Positions 16,539 through 23,873 of a DNA stretch of 64,000 bases are shown here, in pieces. The DNA is from Actinomycetales bacterium (lineage in GTDB: Bacteria; Actinomycetota; Actinomycetes; Actinomycetales; Cellulomonadaceae): positions 1 through 64,000 of the forward strand of contig JAHLLI010000005.1 of NCBI GenBank assembly GCA_020444245.1, in the 5' to 3' direction. The position numbers and the translations under genes were made by a program. Under the pieces are notes generated by a model. It ran no database searches and had not been told where the DNA came from. It worked only from the letters and a program-made list of their open reading frames with translations. How positions within the stretch are numbered: position 1 is the stretch's first letter; the number at the start of each line of letters is the position of its first letter.

Positions 16539-18499
16539 CCGCTGTCCAGCGTGCCGCCGCGGCCCCGGCCGGTCTCGCTCCGGTCGTGGCCGCGGGCGGA
16601 CGCCGCGGCATCGGGGTGGGCGAGCTCACCCTGTCGGGAGGCTTCTGGGGCACCCGCCAGCAGGTCAACGGGGACGCGACCCTCGAGCACTGCCTCTCCT
16701 GGATGGAGCGACTCGGCTGGCTCGCCAACTTCGACCGGGTGGCGACCGGGACCACCGACGAGTGCCGCCCGGGCTGGCAGTTCTCCGACTCCGAGGTCTA
16801 CAAGCTCATGGAGGCCATGGTGTGGCAGGAGGTGCGGACCGGCGACCCCTGGGTGTCGCGCCAGCTGGCCGCCCTCACCGCCCGGATCGGCGCCGCCCAG
16901 GACGAGGACGGCTACCTCAACACCGCCTACGGGCACGCCGGCCAGGCGCCGCGCTACAGCGACATGTCCTCGGGGCACGAGCTGTACTGCACCGGCTTCC
17001 TCCTGCAGGCGGCCGTCGCGCGGTTCCGCACCGCGGGGCCGGACCCGTTGGTCGAGATCGCGCGCCGTGCCGCCGACCACGTCTGCCGCGAGTTCGGGCC
17101 CGAAGGGACGGTCGCGATCTGCGGCCACCCGGAGATCGAGCTCGGCCTGGTCGAGCTCGGACGGGCGCTCGACGAGCCGCGCTACGTCGAGCAGGCCCGG
17201 CTGTTCCTCGAGCGGCGGGGCCGGGGACTCCTCGACCCGATCCCGCTGCTCGGGCCCGCGTACTTCCAGGACGACCAGCCGGTCCGGGAGGCCGAGGTGT
17301 GGCGTGGCCACGCCGTGCGGGCCCTGTACCTCGCCGCCGCGGCCGTCGACGTCGCGGTGGACACCGGCGACGCCGAGCTGGTGGACGCCGTCGAGCGGCA
17401 GTGGACCCGGACGGTCGAGCGGCGCACCTACCTCACCGGCGGCATGGGGTCGCGGCACCAGGACGAGGGGTTCGGCGAGGACTGGGAGCTCCCCGCTGAC
17501 CGGGCGTACTGCGAGACCTGCGCCGGCATCGCCTCGGTCATGGTCAGCTGGCGGCTCTACCTGGCCACCGGGGACGTGCGGTACCCCGACCTCATCGAGC
17601 GCACGATGTTCAACATCATCGCGACCTCGCCGCGGGCGGACGGTCGAGCGTTCTTCTACGCGAACCCGCTCCAGCAGCGCACGGCGGGTACGGAGGCGGA
17701 CGCCGAGCAGGTCAACCCCCGGGCGGAGGGTGGGCTCCGCGCGCCCTGGTTCGAGGTGTCCTGCTGCCCGACGAACGTCGCCCGCACGCTCGCGGCCTGG
17801 CAGGCCTACGCCGCCTCCGTCGAGGGCGACACGCTGACCCTGATGCAGTACGCGACCGGCGAGCTGCGCGTCGAGCTCGACTCGGGCGTCCTGGTGCTCC
17901 AGGTGCGGACCGAGTACCCGGCGGCGGGGACCGTCGAGCTCGAGGTGGTCCAGACGCCCGGACCGCGGGCCTCGCTCCGGCTGCGCGTGCCGGACTGGGC
18001 GCACGGGGCCACGCTGACGCGGGTTCCGGCGCCCGGCCACGCGACGGACCCGGGCCGCGTCGTCGACCCCGGGTGGGCCGTGCTCGACGACCTGCGCGTC
18101 GCGGACGTGTGGCGCCTGGACCTCCCGACCGCGCCGCGCCTGACCTGGCCGGACCCGCGGATCGACGGCCTGCGCGGCACGGTGGCCGTCGAACGCGGCC
18201 CCGTGGTGCTCTGCCTCCAGTCGCGTGACCTGCCCGGTGCGCCCGACCTCACCGACCTGTGCCTAGACGTCGACGCACCGCTCGCGGACACGGGCGACGG
18301 GGCGGCGGTGACGCTGGTGTCCGCCGCGGACCGTCCCGCGCGCCCCGGCCACCCGCCGTACGGTCCGGCCGAGGTGTCCGGCGGCGCCGGGCGCGGGTCT
18401 CAGCATGCCCGGCTCGTCCCGTACCACTCGTGGGCCCAGGACGGGCCGACGGCCATGCGGGTGTTCCTGCCGGTCGCCACGGACGTCGGCTCGGGCTAG
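16535..18499 (+). CDS. glycoside hydrolase family 127, beta-L-arabinofuranosidase
   Basis: 654 aa, ATG overlapping the GH31 stop. DUF1680/GH127 fold: (alpha/alpha)6 barrel plus beta domains. The zinc-cysteine catalytic centre is complete: E327-T-C329 (YCETCAG) and C410-C411 (VSCCPTNV), matching the Glu/Cys/Cys/Cys set of HypBA1, where the second cysteine pair supplies the nucleophile. Cytoplasmic (no signal). It would remove beta-linked L-arabinofuranose from an oligosaccharide, complementing the GH31 step. Last gene of the LacI operon. Confidence 0.92.
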   Translation: MTAVQRAAAAPAGLAPVVAAGGRRGIGVGELTLSGGFWGTRQQVNGDATLEHCLSWMERLGWLANFDRVATGTTDECRPGWQFSDSEVYKLMEAMVWQEVRTGDPWVSRQLAALTARIGAAQDEDGYLNTAYGHAGQAPRYSDMSSGHELYCTGFLLQAAVARFRTAGPDPLVEIARRAADHVCREFGPEGTVAICGHPEIELGLVELGRALDEPRYVEQARLFLERRGRGLLDPIPLLGPAYFQDDQPVREAEVWRGHAVRALYLAAAAVDVAVDTGDAELVDAVERQWTRTVERRTYLTGGMGSRHQDEGFGEDWELPADRAYCETCAGIASVMVSWRLYLATGDVRYPDLIERTMFNIIATSPRADGRAFFYANPLQQRTAGTEADAEQVNPRAEGGLRAPWFEVSCCPTNVARTLAAWQAYAASVEGDTLTLMQYATGELRVELDSGVLVLQVRTEYPAAGTVELEVVQTPGPRASLRLRVPDWAHGATLTRVPAPGHATDPGRVVDPGWAVLDDLRVADVWRLDLPTAPRLTWPDPRIDGLRGTVAVERGPVVLCLQSRDLPGAPDLTDLCLDVDAPLADTGDGAAVTLVSAADRPARPGHPPYGPAEVSGGAGRGSQHARLVPYHSWAQDGPTAMRVFLPVATDVGSG

Positions 18500-18541
18500 T
18501 CGGCTACGGCGCCGGTGGGACCGACGCAGGTCCGTCCGCAG

Positions 18542-18676
18542 TCACTTCCCGGCGGACGTCCCCTTGGTGCCCTTGCCGCCCAGATCGGTGACAGCCCCGG
18601 TCGCTCCGTGGACCTTGGGCTTCTTCTCCTGCTTGGGCTTGCGGGCCTCGCGGCCGCCCTTGTTCTTCGACGCCAT
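18542..18676 (-). CDS. 44-residue basic small protein
   Basis: Open frame of 44 codons from ATG at 18676 with a strong GGAGGGA ribosome binding site 6 bp upstream. The protein starts MASKNKGGREARKPKQEKK and has 12 Lys/Arg within the first 22 residues; the rest is Gly/Thr/Ser-rich. I recognise this as a recurring actinobacterial small protein of unknown function; its charge suggests nucleic-acid or ribosome association (inference). It lies downstream of, and on the same strand as, the heliorhodopsin gene, separated by a short hairpin. Confidence 0.8.
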   Translation of the reverse strand: MASKNKGGREARKPKQEKKPKVHGATGAVTDLGGKGTKGTSAGK

Positions 18677-18777
18677 CGGATGTCCCTCCGTCGCAACACG
18701 TGCCGTGGTGCTGGGCGCCGCGGTCTGAGGTGGCTCACGCTACGCCCGTCGGTGAACCCGGGCGCCCGCTCCCTCGA

Positions 18778-18793
18778 CCGGACCCACGTCCGG
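18778..18793 (-). terminator. short hairpin after the heliorhodopsin gene
   Basis: CCGGAC-CCAC-GTCCGG, a 6-bp stem with a 4-nt loop, 7 bp past the heliorhodopsin stop. Possible weak terminator between it and the 44-aa gene. Confidence 0.45.
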
Positions 18794-18800
18794 CCGACCC

Positions 18801-19583
18801 TCAGGGCGCGAGCGTGTTCGCGAACACCTGCCACGCCAGCAGCGACTTCGCGACCAGGCTCAGCGTGATGTAGGCGCGCTCACCCACCAGGTAGTCCTTC
18901 CAGCGGCCGACCTGCTTGTACTGCAGCCACTGGTTGATCGCGAAGGTGTTGAACAGCAGGAAGATCGACACGATGATCCCGTAGACGAAGGCCGGCGGCT
19001 CGGCGCCGGACGTCGAACCGGGCGCGATCAGCAGGAACACCACGGCGAGCCACGGGACGATGCCGACCATGCTGCCGAAGACGAAGGGCAGCATCCCGCC
19101 CTCGCCGGGCACCTCGTACTTCTCCTGGACCCAGCCGAACAGGATCATCGCCGCGTTGACGGCGAAGATCGCGCTGAGCGCGATGATGTCGGTGATCCCG
19201 GTGATCTGTGCGATGAGGAAGATCATGATCGAGGACGACAGCCCGTACTCGACCCATCTGGCGATGTTGCGCTGCTGGGCCAGGCCCGCGGCGTAGCGCC
19301 GGAAGCCGGCGGGGGTGACGAGCCACAGGTGGGCGATCGCGCTCAGCGCGAAGAAGCCGAACACGCCCCAGGCCAGCTGCACGTCGAACAGCGCGACGCG
19401 CTCGAAGTTCGTCGACCCGGGCGGCCCGCCCAGGTACTGGGCGGTGACCGGCAGGCGGAAGTCGGTGGCGAGCAGCACGATCGCGACGGCCTGGACCGCG
19501 TGCACCACCCCGGCGACCAGGTTGTAGCGGCGCAGGCCGGCGAGTCTCTCGGCCGGGATCTCGATCGGGGTACGGGTGGCCAT
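18801..19583 (-). CDS. heliorhodopsin
   Basis: 260 aa, seven membrane helices, no signal peptide. It is a heliorhodopsin and not a type-1 pump: the retinal Schiff-base lysine is K246 in SLVAKSLLAWQ (helix G), the counterion is Glu112 in RWVEYGLSSS (helix C), and the conserved heliorhodopsin histidines are at H28 and H85. The stretches NAAMILFGWVQEKY, APGSTS and GERAYITLSLVAK match the founding actinobacterial heliorhodopsin closely. The pump motifs DTD/DTE/NTQ are absent. Heliorhodopsins sit inverted in the membrane and have slow photocycles; their role is unresolved (signalling, enzyme regulation or transport in different reports). No retinal-synthesis gene is in the window. Confidence 0.97.
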   Translation of the reverse strand: MATRTPIEIPAERLAGLRRYNLVAGVVHAVQAVAIVLLATDFRLPVTAQYLGGPPGSTNFERVALFDVQLAWGVFGFFALSAIAHLWLVTPAGFRRYAAGLAQQRNIARWVEYGLSSSIMIFLIAQITGITDIIALSAIFAVNAAMILFGWVQEKYEVPGEGGMLPFVFGSMVGIVPWLAVVFLLIAPGSTSGAEPPAFVYGIIVSIFLLFNTFAINQWLQYKQVGRWKDYLVGERAYITLSLVAKSLLAWQVFANTLAP

Positions 19584-19602
19584 GGCTGGTTCTCCTGGGA
19601 TC

Positions 19603-19630
19603 GGGACCGTGTCGAGTCCGGGACCGTGTC
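19603..19630 (-). repeat. paired 11-bp direct repeat upstream of heliorhodopsin
   Basis: GGGACCGTGTC at 19603-19613 and again at 19620-19630 (17-bp period), just 20 bp before the heliorhodopsin start codon. It could be a tandem binding site for a regulator. Only the repetition is seen; the role is inferred. Confidence 0.4.
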
Positions 19631-19634
19631 CTGC

Positions 19635-19815
19635 TCAGGGCTCCCCGTTGAGCAGCGCCGTGAGCTCGTCGACCTCGTGCCTACGGTGCTCAGGATGGCG
19701 CAGCGGGTGGTGCTGCGCGACCCGGTAGTGCGGGCGCAGCCCGAGCACGGCGAAGGTGCTCGCGGTGAACACCAGGACAGGCAGCACCGCGCCTGCGGCG
19801 ACGAACGCGCCTGAG
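19635..19815 (-). pseudogene. chimeric remnant of a TerC + HTH regulator locus
   Basis: Three segments match the intact TerC/HTH locus at 22.5-23.9 kb in the same order on the minus strand: 19783-19811 matches 23496-23524 (TerC, 28/29), 19735-19776 matches 23157-23198 (TerC, about 40/42), and 19651-19732 matches 22524-22605 (HTH 3' end, about 70/82). Two deletions of roughly 300 and 550 bp joined them. The three pieces are in one frame (GAFVAAGAVL, then VFTASTFAVLGLR, then HPLRHPEHRRHEVDEL, stop at 19635), but there is no recognisable start or complete domain, so I call it a pseudogene. Confidence 0.8.
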
Positions 19816-19873
19816 GCGCGGCCCTCGCCCGCTAGTCTCGCCCCGGACGACCCCCGGCGACCTGGAGGTGCGC

Positions 19874-20755
19874 ATGGCGGCGGATCCGCTCCAGCTCTTC
19901 CCCGGCAAGGTGTTCATCTCCACCGCGCTCGAGGCGCTGGTGACCAAGACCCACATGTCCGGTGAGCTGCGCAACCGCTACCTGCAGCGTGCGGCGATGG
20001 CGGGGTTCCTCATCGGGCTGTTCTACGTGACGTCGTACGGGGTGCGCGTCGCGTTCGAGCAGCTGCCGGCCGCGGGCGCGGGCTCCTTCGCCGGGGTCGG
20101 AGCGGTGGCCGGGGCGTTGACCTTCGGCTGGGCCCTGGTGTTCATCTACTACACCAAGTCCGAGCTGCTGACCTCCAACATGATGCTGGTGATGGTCGGC
20201 GCGTACTACCGGCGCACCGGGTGGCGCCACGCGCTGCGCCTGCTGACCCTGTGCTACCTCGGCAACCTCGTGGGCGGGCTGGTGCTCGCCGGGCTGCTGC
20301 GGCTGTCGTCGCTCACCGACGGTGCGGTGATGGACCTCATGGTCGCCTCGGTGGACCACAAGCTCGACTACGTGGCCTCGGGCCCCGGCGGCTGGGGCGA
20401 CCTGCTGGTCCGGGCCATCCTGTGCAACTTCTGCATCAACATCGCGATGCTCATGGTCTACAACGGCCTCATCAAGGACGACCTCACGCGGTCGCTGGTG
20501 ATGATCGTCGCGGTGTTCATCTTCGCGTTCCTCGGCCTGGAGCACTCGGTGGCCAACACGGTGCTGTTCCTGGTGGTCGGCCTGGCGCACGGCGTGCATG
20601 TCGGGCTCGCGGCGGGCAACGTGGCGATCGCGCTGGTGGGCAACTTCATCGGCGGCGGGCTGCTGATCGGCACCTACTACGCCTACGTCAACGACGACCG
20701 GAAGTGGCATCCGCGCAGCGCCAACGAGGGTGCGCTGCCTGACACGGAGGCGTGA
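19874..20755 (+). CDS. formate/nitrite transporter (FNT) family channel
   Basis: 293 aa. GGAGG at 19864-19868 favours ATG 19874 over the GTG at 19868 that it overlaps. FNT fold with six membrane helices: PGKVFISTALEALVTKT at the N-terminus, the Omega-loop region YYTKSELLTSNMML, the helix break LCNFCINIAML, and FLGLEHSVANTVLF, where the conserved channel histidine would be expected in NxxH-like form. FocA/NirC/HSC members pass formate, nitrite or hydrosulfide. No pfl, nir or asr gene is adjacent, so the anion is not defined. Confidence 0.9.
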   Translation: MAADPLQLFPGKVFISTALEALVTKTHMSGELRNRYLQRAAMAGFLIGLFYVTSYGVRVAFEQLPAAGAGSFAGVGAVAGALTFGWALVFIYYTKSELLTSNMMLVMVGAYYRRTGWRHALRLLTLCYLGNLVGGLVLAGLLRLSSLTDGAVMDLMVASVDHKLDYVASGPGGWGDLLVRAILCNFCINIAMLMVYNGLIKDDLTRSLVMIVAVFIFAFLGLEHSVANTVLFLVVGLAHGVHVGLAAGNVAIALVGNFIGGGLLIGTYYAYVNDDRKWHPRSANEGALPDTEA

Positions 20756-20785
20756 CGGAGCGCGGCGTCCAGGGCCGCAGCGCCG

Positions 20786-21109
20786 TCAGGCCGTCCCCTC
20801 GCCGTCGAGGACGGCGTCCAGCAGGCCGGGGAAGGCGGAGTCGAGGTCCTCGCGCCGCAGGGAGACGATGCGGTTGCGCCCGCGGGGCTCGTTGCGGATC
20901 ACGCCGGCCTCGCGCAGCACCTTCATGGTGTGCGACTTGGTCGACTTCGGCAGCGGGGGCTCGACGGCGAGACAGTCGGCCATCTCCTGGGGGCCCGATG
21001 CGAGCTGGCGGACCAGGTCCAGGCGTACCGGGTCGCTCAGGGCGAAGAGCACCTGGGTGAGCTCGAGGTCGTCCCGCGCCGGGTGTGGGAGGGGCCGGCC
21101 GCTCGTCAT
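20786..21109 (-). CDS. ArsR-family winged-helix regulator
   Basis: 107 aa. The wHTH spans about residues 17-90: LSDPVRLDLVRQLA, STKSHTMKVLREAGVI (recognition helix), RGRNRIVSLRRED (wing). No CxC metal site of the ArsR/SmtB type; the single Cys45 makes a metal sensor unlikely. It is divergent from an MFS exporter gene, so it probably represses that gene and itself from the shared 78-bp intergenic region. Confidence 0.92.
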   Translation of the reverse strand: MTSGRPLPHPARDDLELTQVLFALSDPVRLDLVRQLASGPQEMADCLAVEPPLPKSTKSHTMKVLREAGVIRNEPRGRNRIVSLRREDLDSAFPGLLDAVLDGEGTA

Positions 21110-21110
21110 G

Positions 21111-21179
21111 GTTCGATTCTAGTTGAACGATCGTCGACAGGCGCCTACGCTCAGACAGTTCCAGAAGTATCGAACGATA
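21111..21179 (+). promoter_or_regulatory. putative ArsR operator region
   Basis: The 78-bp gap between the divergent arsR and MFS genes is AT-richer than its surroundings and holds related GAACGAT-type words: GTTCGAT at 21111 (inverted GAAC), TGAACGAT at 21124-21131 and CGAACGAT at 21171-21178, the last in the palindrome-like TATCGAACGATA. This is the natural place for the shared operator. Confidence 0.5.
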
Positions 21180-21187
21180 GGACTGCC

Positions 21188-22387
21188 ATGTCGGTCAGCA
21201 CGGTCCCCCTCAGCAGCCCGTCGACGCGCCGGGCCGCGTCCTTCGGCCTCGCCGCCGTCGTGCCCGTCGCCGTGCTCGTCGGAGCCAGCGCACCCTCGCC
21301 CTTCTACCCGGTCCTCCAGGACCAGCTGGGGTTCTCGACGTCGACCCTGACCGGCATCTTCGCGGTCTACGCCGGCGCCCTCCTGGTGGCGCTCCTGGTC
21401 GCCGGCTCGCTGTCGGACCACGTCGGACGCCGGCCCGTCCTCTCGGGCGGCCTGGTCGCCCTCGCGGGCAGCATGCTCCTGTTCGGCGCGGCGCGGTCCA
21501 CCGGCGCCCTGCTGGTCGCCCGGGTGGTCCAAGGCGTCGCGACCGGGGTGCTCACCGCCACGATGGCCGCCGCGGTGGCGGACCTTGCGCCGGCCGACCG
21601 GCCGGTGCGCGGCACGCTGGTCAACAGCGCCGGCCCGTTCGTGGGCCTGGCGATCGGCGCCCTGGTCGGCGGGTTCCTGCTGGACCGGGTGCCCGGGGTG
21701 CGCGGCGAGCTCTTCGCGACGGTCGCCGCCGTGCACCTGCTGCTGGCCGCGCTGGTGTGGGCGCTGCCGGAGACCTCGCCGCGGCACTCCGAGGTGTGGC
21801 GCTCGCTGCGACCCCGGGTCGGGGTGCCGGCCGGGGCGCGCTCGGTGTTCTGGCGCAGCGTCCCCGCCCTGGTCGCGACCTGGGCCACCGGCGGCCTGTA
21901 CCTCTCGCTCGGCGCGCCGCTGGCCGGGAGCGTGCTGCACGTGACGAGCCACGTGGGTCAGGCGGCGGTGGTGGCGCTGCTGATGGCCGCCGGGGCGGTC
22001 GCCGCCTTCGTCGCGGTGGGCGCGCGGCACCCGCGCAATGTCGCCCTGACCGGCACGACGCTGCTCGCGGTCGGTAGTGCCCTCACGGCCGGTGCGGTGG
22101 TGGACGCGTCCGCCGCCCTCGTCGCGATCGGCACCGTCGTCGCCGGCGCCGGGTTCGGCTCGGCGTTCAACGGGGTGCTGCGCGCACTGTCGCCCACCGT
22201 CCCCACGGAGCAGCGAGGTGAGCTGTTCGCGGCGGTCTACATCGTGAGCTACCTCGCCTTCGGGCTGCCGACGATCGTGGCCGGGCTCGTGGTGGCGCAC
22301 GCGGGGCTGCCGACGACGGTGGTGCTCTACGGCGCGACGGTCGCCGCCCTGGCCGCGACCGCGGCCTTGCTGCGGGTGCGTGACTGA
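21188..22387 (+). CDS. major facilitator superfamily exporter
   Basis: 399 aa from ATG at 21188, 12 membrane helices. The MFS loop-2/3 signature is seen as GSLSDHVGRRPVLSGG, and the motif-C-like stretch GPFVGLAIGALVGGFLLD marks it as a drug/H+ antiporter type. It is divergent from an ArsR regulator. Efflux of a small toxic compound is likely; the substrate is unknown. Confidence 0.9.
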   Translation: MSVSTVPLSSPSTRRAASFGLAAVVPVAVLVGASAPSPFYPVLQDQLGFSTSTLTGIFAVYAGALLVALLVAGSLSDHVGRRPVLSGGLVALAGSMLLFGAARSTGALLVARVVQGVATGVLTATMAAAVADLAPADRPVRGTLVNSAGPFVGLAIGALVGGFLLDRVPGVRGELFATVAAVHLLLAALVWALPETSPRHSEVWRSLRPRVGVPAGARSVFWRSVPALVATWATGGLYLSLGAPLAGSVLHVTSHVGQAAVVALLMAAGAVAAFVAVGARHPRNVALTGTTLLAVGSALTAGAVVDASAALVAIGTVVAGAGFGSAFNGVLRALSPTVPTEQRGELFAAVYIVSYLAFGLPTIVAGLVVAHAGLPTTVVLYGATVAALAATAALLRVRD

Positions 22388-22508
22388 CGGTCGAAGGCCG
22401 CTGCGCCGGTGGTCTCGGCGCGGAGGCGTCGGGCGCTGGGACCGGATCGGCCCCGGGTGGTCTCGGTCGGTCGTCGGCGGCAAGCGTCGCCACGGCTCAC
22501 GGCCGCGC

Positions 22509-22832
22509 TCAGGTCTGCGGCTTCAGCACCGCGATGAGCTCGTCGATCTCGTGCCCGCGGTGCTCGGGGTGGCGCAGCGGGCGGTGTCGCGCGACGCGGT
22601 AGTGCGTCCGCCGACCCACCCGCTCGCGGGTGAGGTATCCCGACTCCTCCAGGTCGCCCAGGATCGTCAGGGTGGCTCGTTCGCTGATGCCCACCCGGGC
22701 GGCGATATCGGCCACCCGGGTGGTGCGGTCCGCGGCCACGACCAGCAGGACCTGCGCGTGGTGGGTCAGGAACGTCCACCGGGGTACCTCGGGTCGGGGC
22801 CGGTCCTCGGGCTCTGGCACGGAAGCCATCAT
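22509..22832 (-). CDS. winged-helix (MarR/ArsR-like) regulator
   Basis: 107 aa beginning MMASVPEP at 22832; its ATG overlaps the TerC stop (ATGA), so the two are coupled. The wHTH is FLTHHAQVLLVVAADRTTRVADIAARVGISERATLTILGDLEESGYLTRERVGRRTHYRV. The last 30 residues are His/Arg-rich (HRPLRHPEHRGHEIDEL), a possible metal-binding tail. It may sense the condition handled by TerC. A decayed copy of its 3' end lies at 19651-19732. Confidence 0.85.
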   Translation of the reverse strand: MMASVPEPEDRPRPEVPRWTFLTHHAQVLLVVAADRTTRVADIAARVGISERATLTILGDLEESGYLTRERVGRRTHYRVARHRPLRHPEHRGHEIDELIAVLKPQT

Positions 22833-23866
22833 GGCGTCGGCGCCCCCTCCCGCGCGGGCCGCCGACGCCCCCACACGGGCTCGAGCTCGTCGAGCTCGGC
22901 GGCGGTGGCGAACCGGAAGGGCGGCTCGGCCGGCGCTGCCACGGACCGCCGACCCTGACCGCGGGTGGCCCGCAGGCTCGCAGCCAGCGCGACCGCCAGG
23001 ATCGTCACGATCACCGCGAGCGACACCCAGGTGGGCACGTAGTAGAGGTCGATCTTGAGGATCATCTTGAGGCCCACCCACACCAGGACCAGGGCCAGGC
23101 CCGTCTTGAGGTAGACGAACCGGTGGACCAGATCGGCCAGCAGGAAGTACATCGCGCGCAGCCCGAGCACGGCGAAGGCGTTCGCGGTGAACACCAGGAA
23201 CGGCTCGTCGGTCACCGCGAAGATCGCCGGGATCGAGTCGACCGCGAAGATGATGTCGGTGACCTCGACCAGCACGAGCACCGCCAGCAGCGGGGTTGCG
23301 AGCAGCACCCCACCACGCCGCACCACGAACCGCTGCCCGTGGTAGGCGTCGGTCATCGGCACCCAGCGGCGGAACAGCCGCAACGTGCGCGAGCGCGTGG
23401 GATCGATGTGCTCGTCGCGTGCCCGCAGCATGCGGTAGCCCGTGACCAGCAGGAACGCCCCGAAGAGGTACAGGACCCAGGAGTAGCGCTCGATGAGCAC
23501 CGCGCCCGCGGCGACGAACGCGCCGCGGAACACCAGCGCGCCGACCACCCCCAGGAACAGCACCCGGTGCTGGTACTGCCGGGGCACGGCGAAGTAGGTG
23601 AGCAGGATCGCCCAGATGAAGACGTTGTCCACCGCGAGCGACTTCTCGATGAGGTACCCGGCGAAGTACTCGCCGCCTCGATCGGCGCCGTAGACCTGCC
23701 AGACGAAGGCCCCGAAGCCGACGCCGACGGCCACCCACGCCGCCGACCAGGCGGCGGCCTCGCGCACGCCGATGACGTGGGCGCGGCGGTGGGCGAGAAG
23801 GTCGACGGCGAGCATCGCGACGATCAGCCCGATCACCGCGAGCCAGAGCCAGAAGGGTGTGTCCAC
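22829..23866 (-). CDS. TerC/Alx-family integral membrane protein
   Basis: 345 aa with about nine membrane helices. TerC signatures: VDNVFIWAILLTYFAVP (the acidic Asp/Asn intramembrane motif), DIIFAVDSIPAIFAVT and FTANAFAVLGLRAMYFLL. TerC/Alx/MeeF proteins export Mn2+ or support metalation of exoenzymes, and some members were first linked to tellurite resistance. The C-terminal ~50 residues are cytoplasmic. Co-transcribed with the downstream HTH gene. Confidence 0.92.
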   Translation of the reverse strand: MDTPFWLWLAVIGLIVAMLAVDLLAHRRAHVIGVREAAAWSAAWVAVGVGFGAFVWQVYGADRGGEYFAGYLIEKSLAVDNVFIWAILLTYFAVPRQYQHRVLFLGVVGALVFRGAFVAAGAVLIERYSWVLYLFGAFLLVTGYRMLRARDEHIDPTRSRTLRLFRRWVPMTDAYHGQRFVVRRGGVLLATPLLAVLVLVEVTDIIFAVDSIPAIFAVTDEPFLVFTANAFAVLGLRAMYFLLADLVHRFVYLKTGLALVLVWVGLKMILKIDLYYVPTWVSLAVIVTILAVALAASLRATRGQGRRSVAAPAEPPFRFATAAELDELEPVWGRRRPAREGAPTP

Positions 23867-23873
23867 CGGAGCC

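Noticed and set aside
18801-19583. Proton-pumping (type-1) rhodopsin
   Set aside because: The helix-C motif is Glu in RWVEYG with no DTD/DTE/NTQ triplet, and the lysine context SLVAKSLLAWQ is specific to heliorhodopsins.
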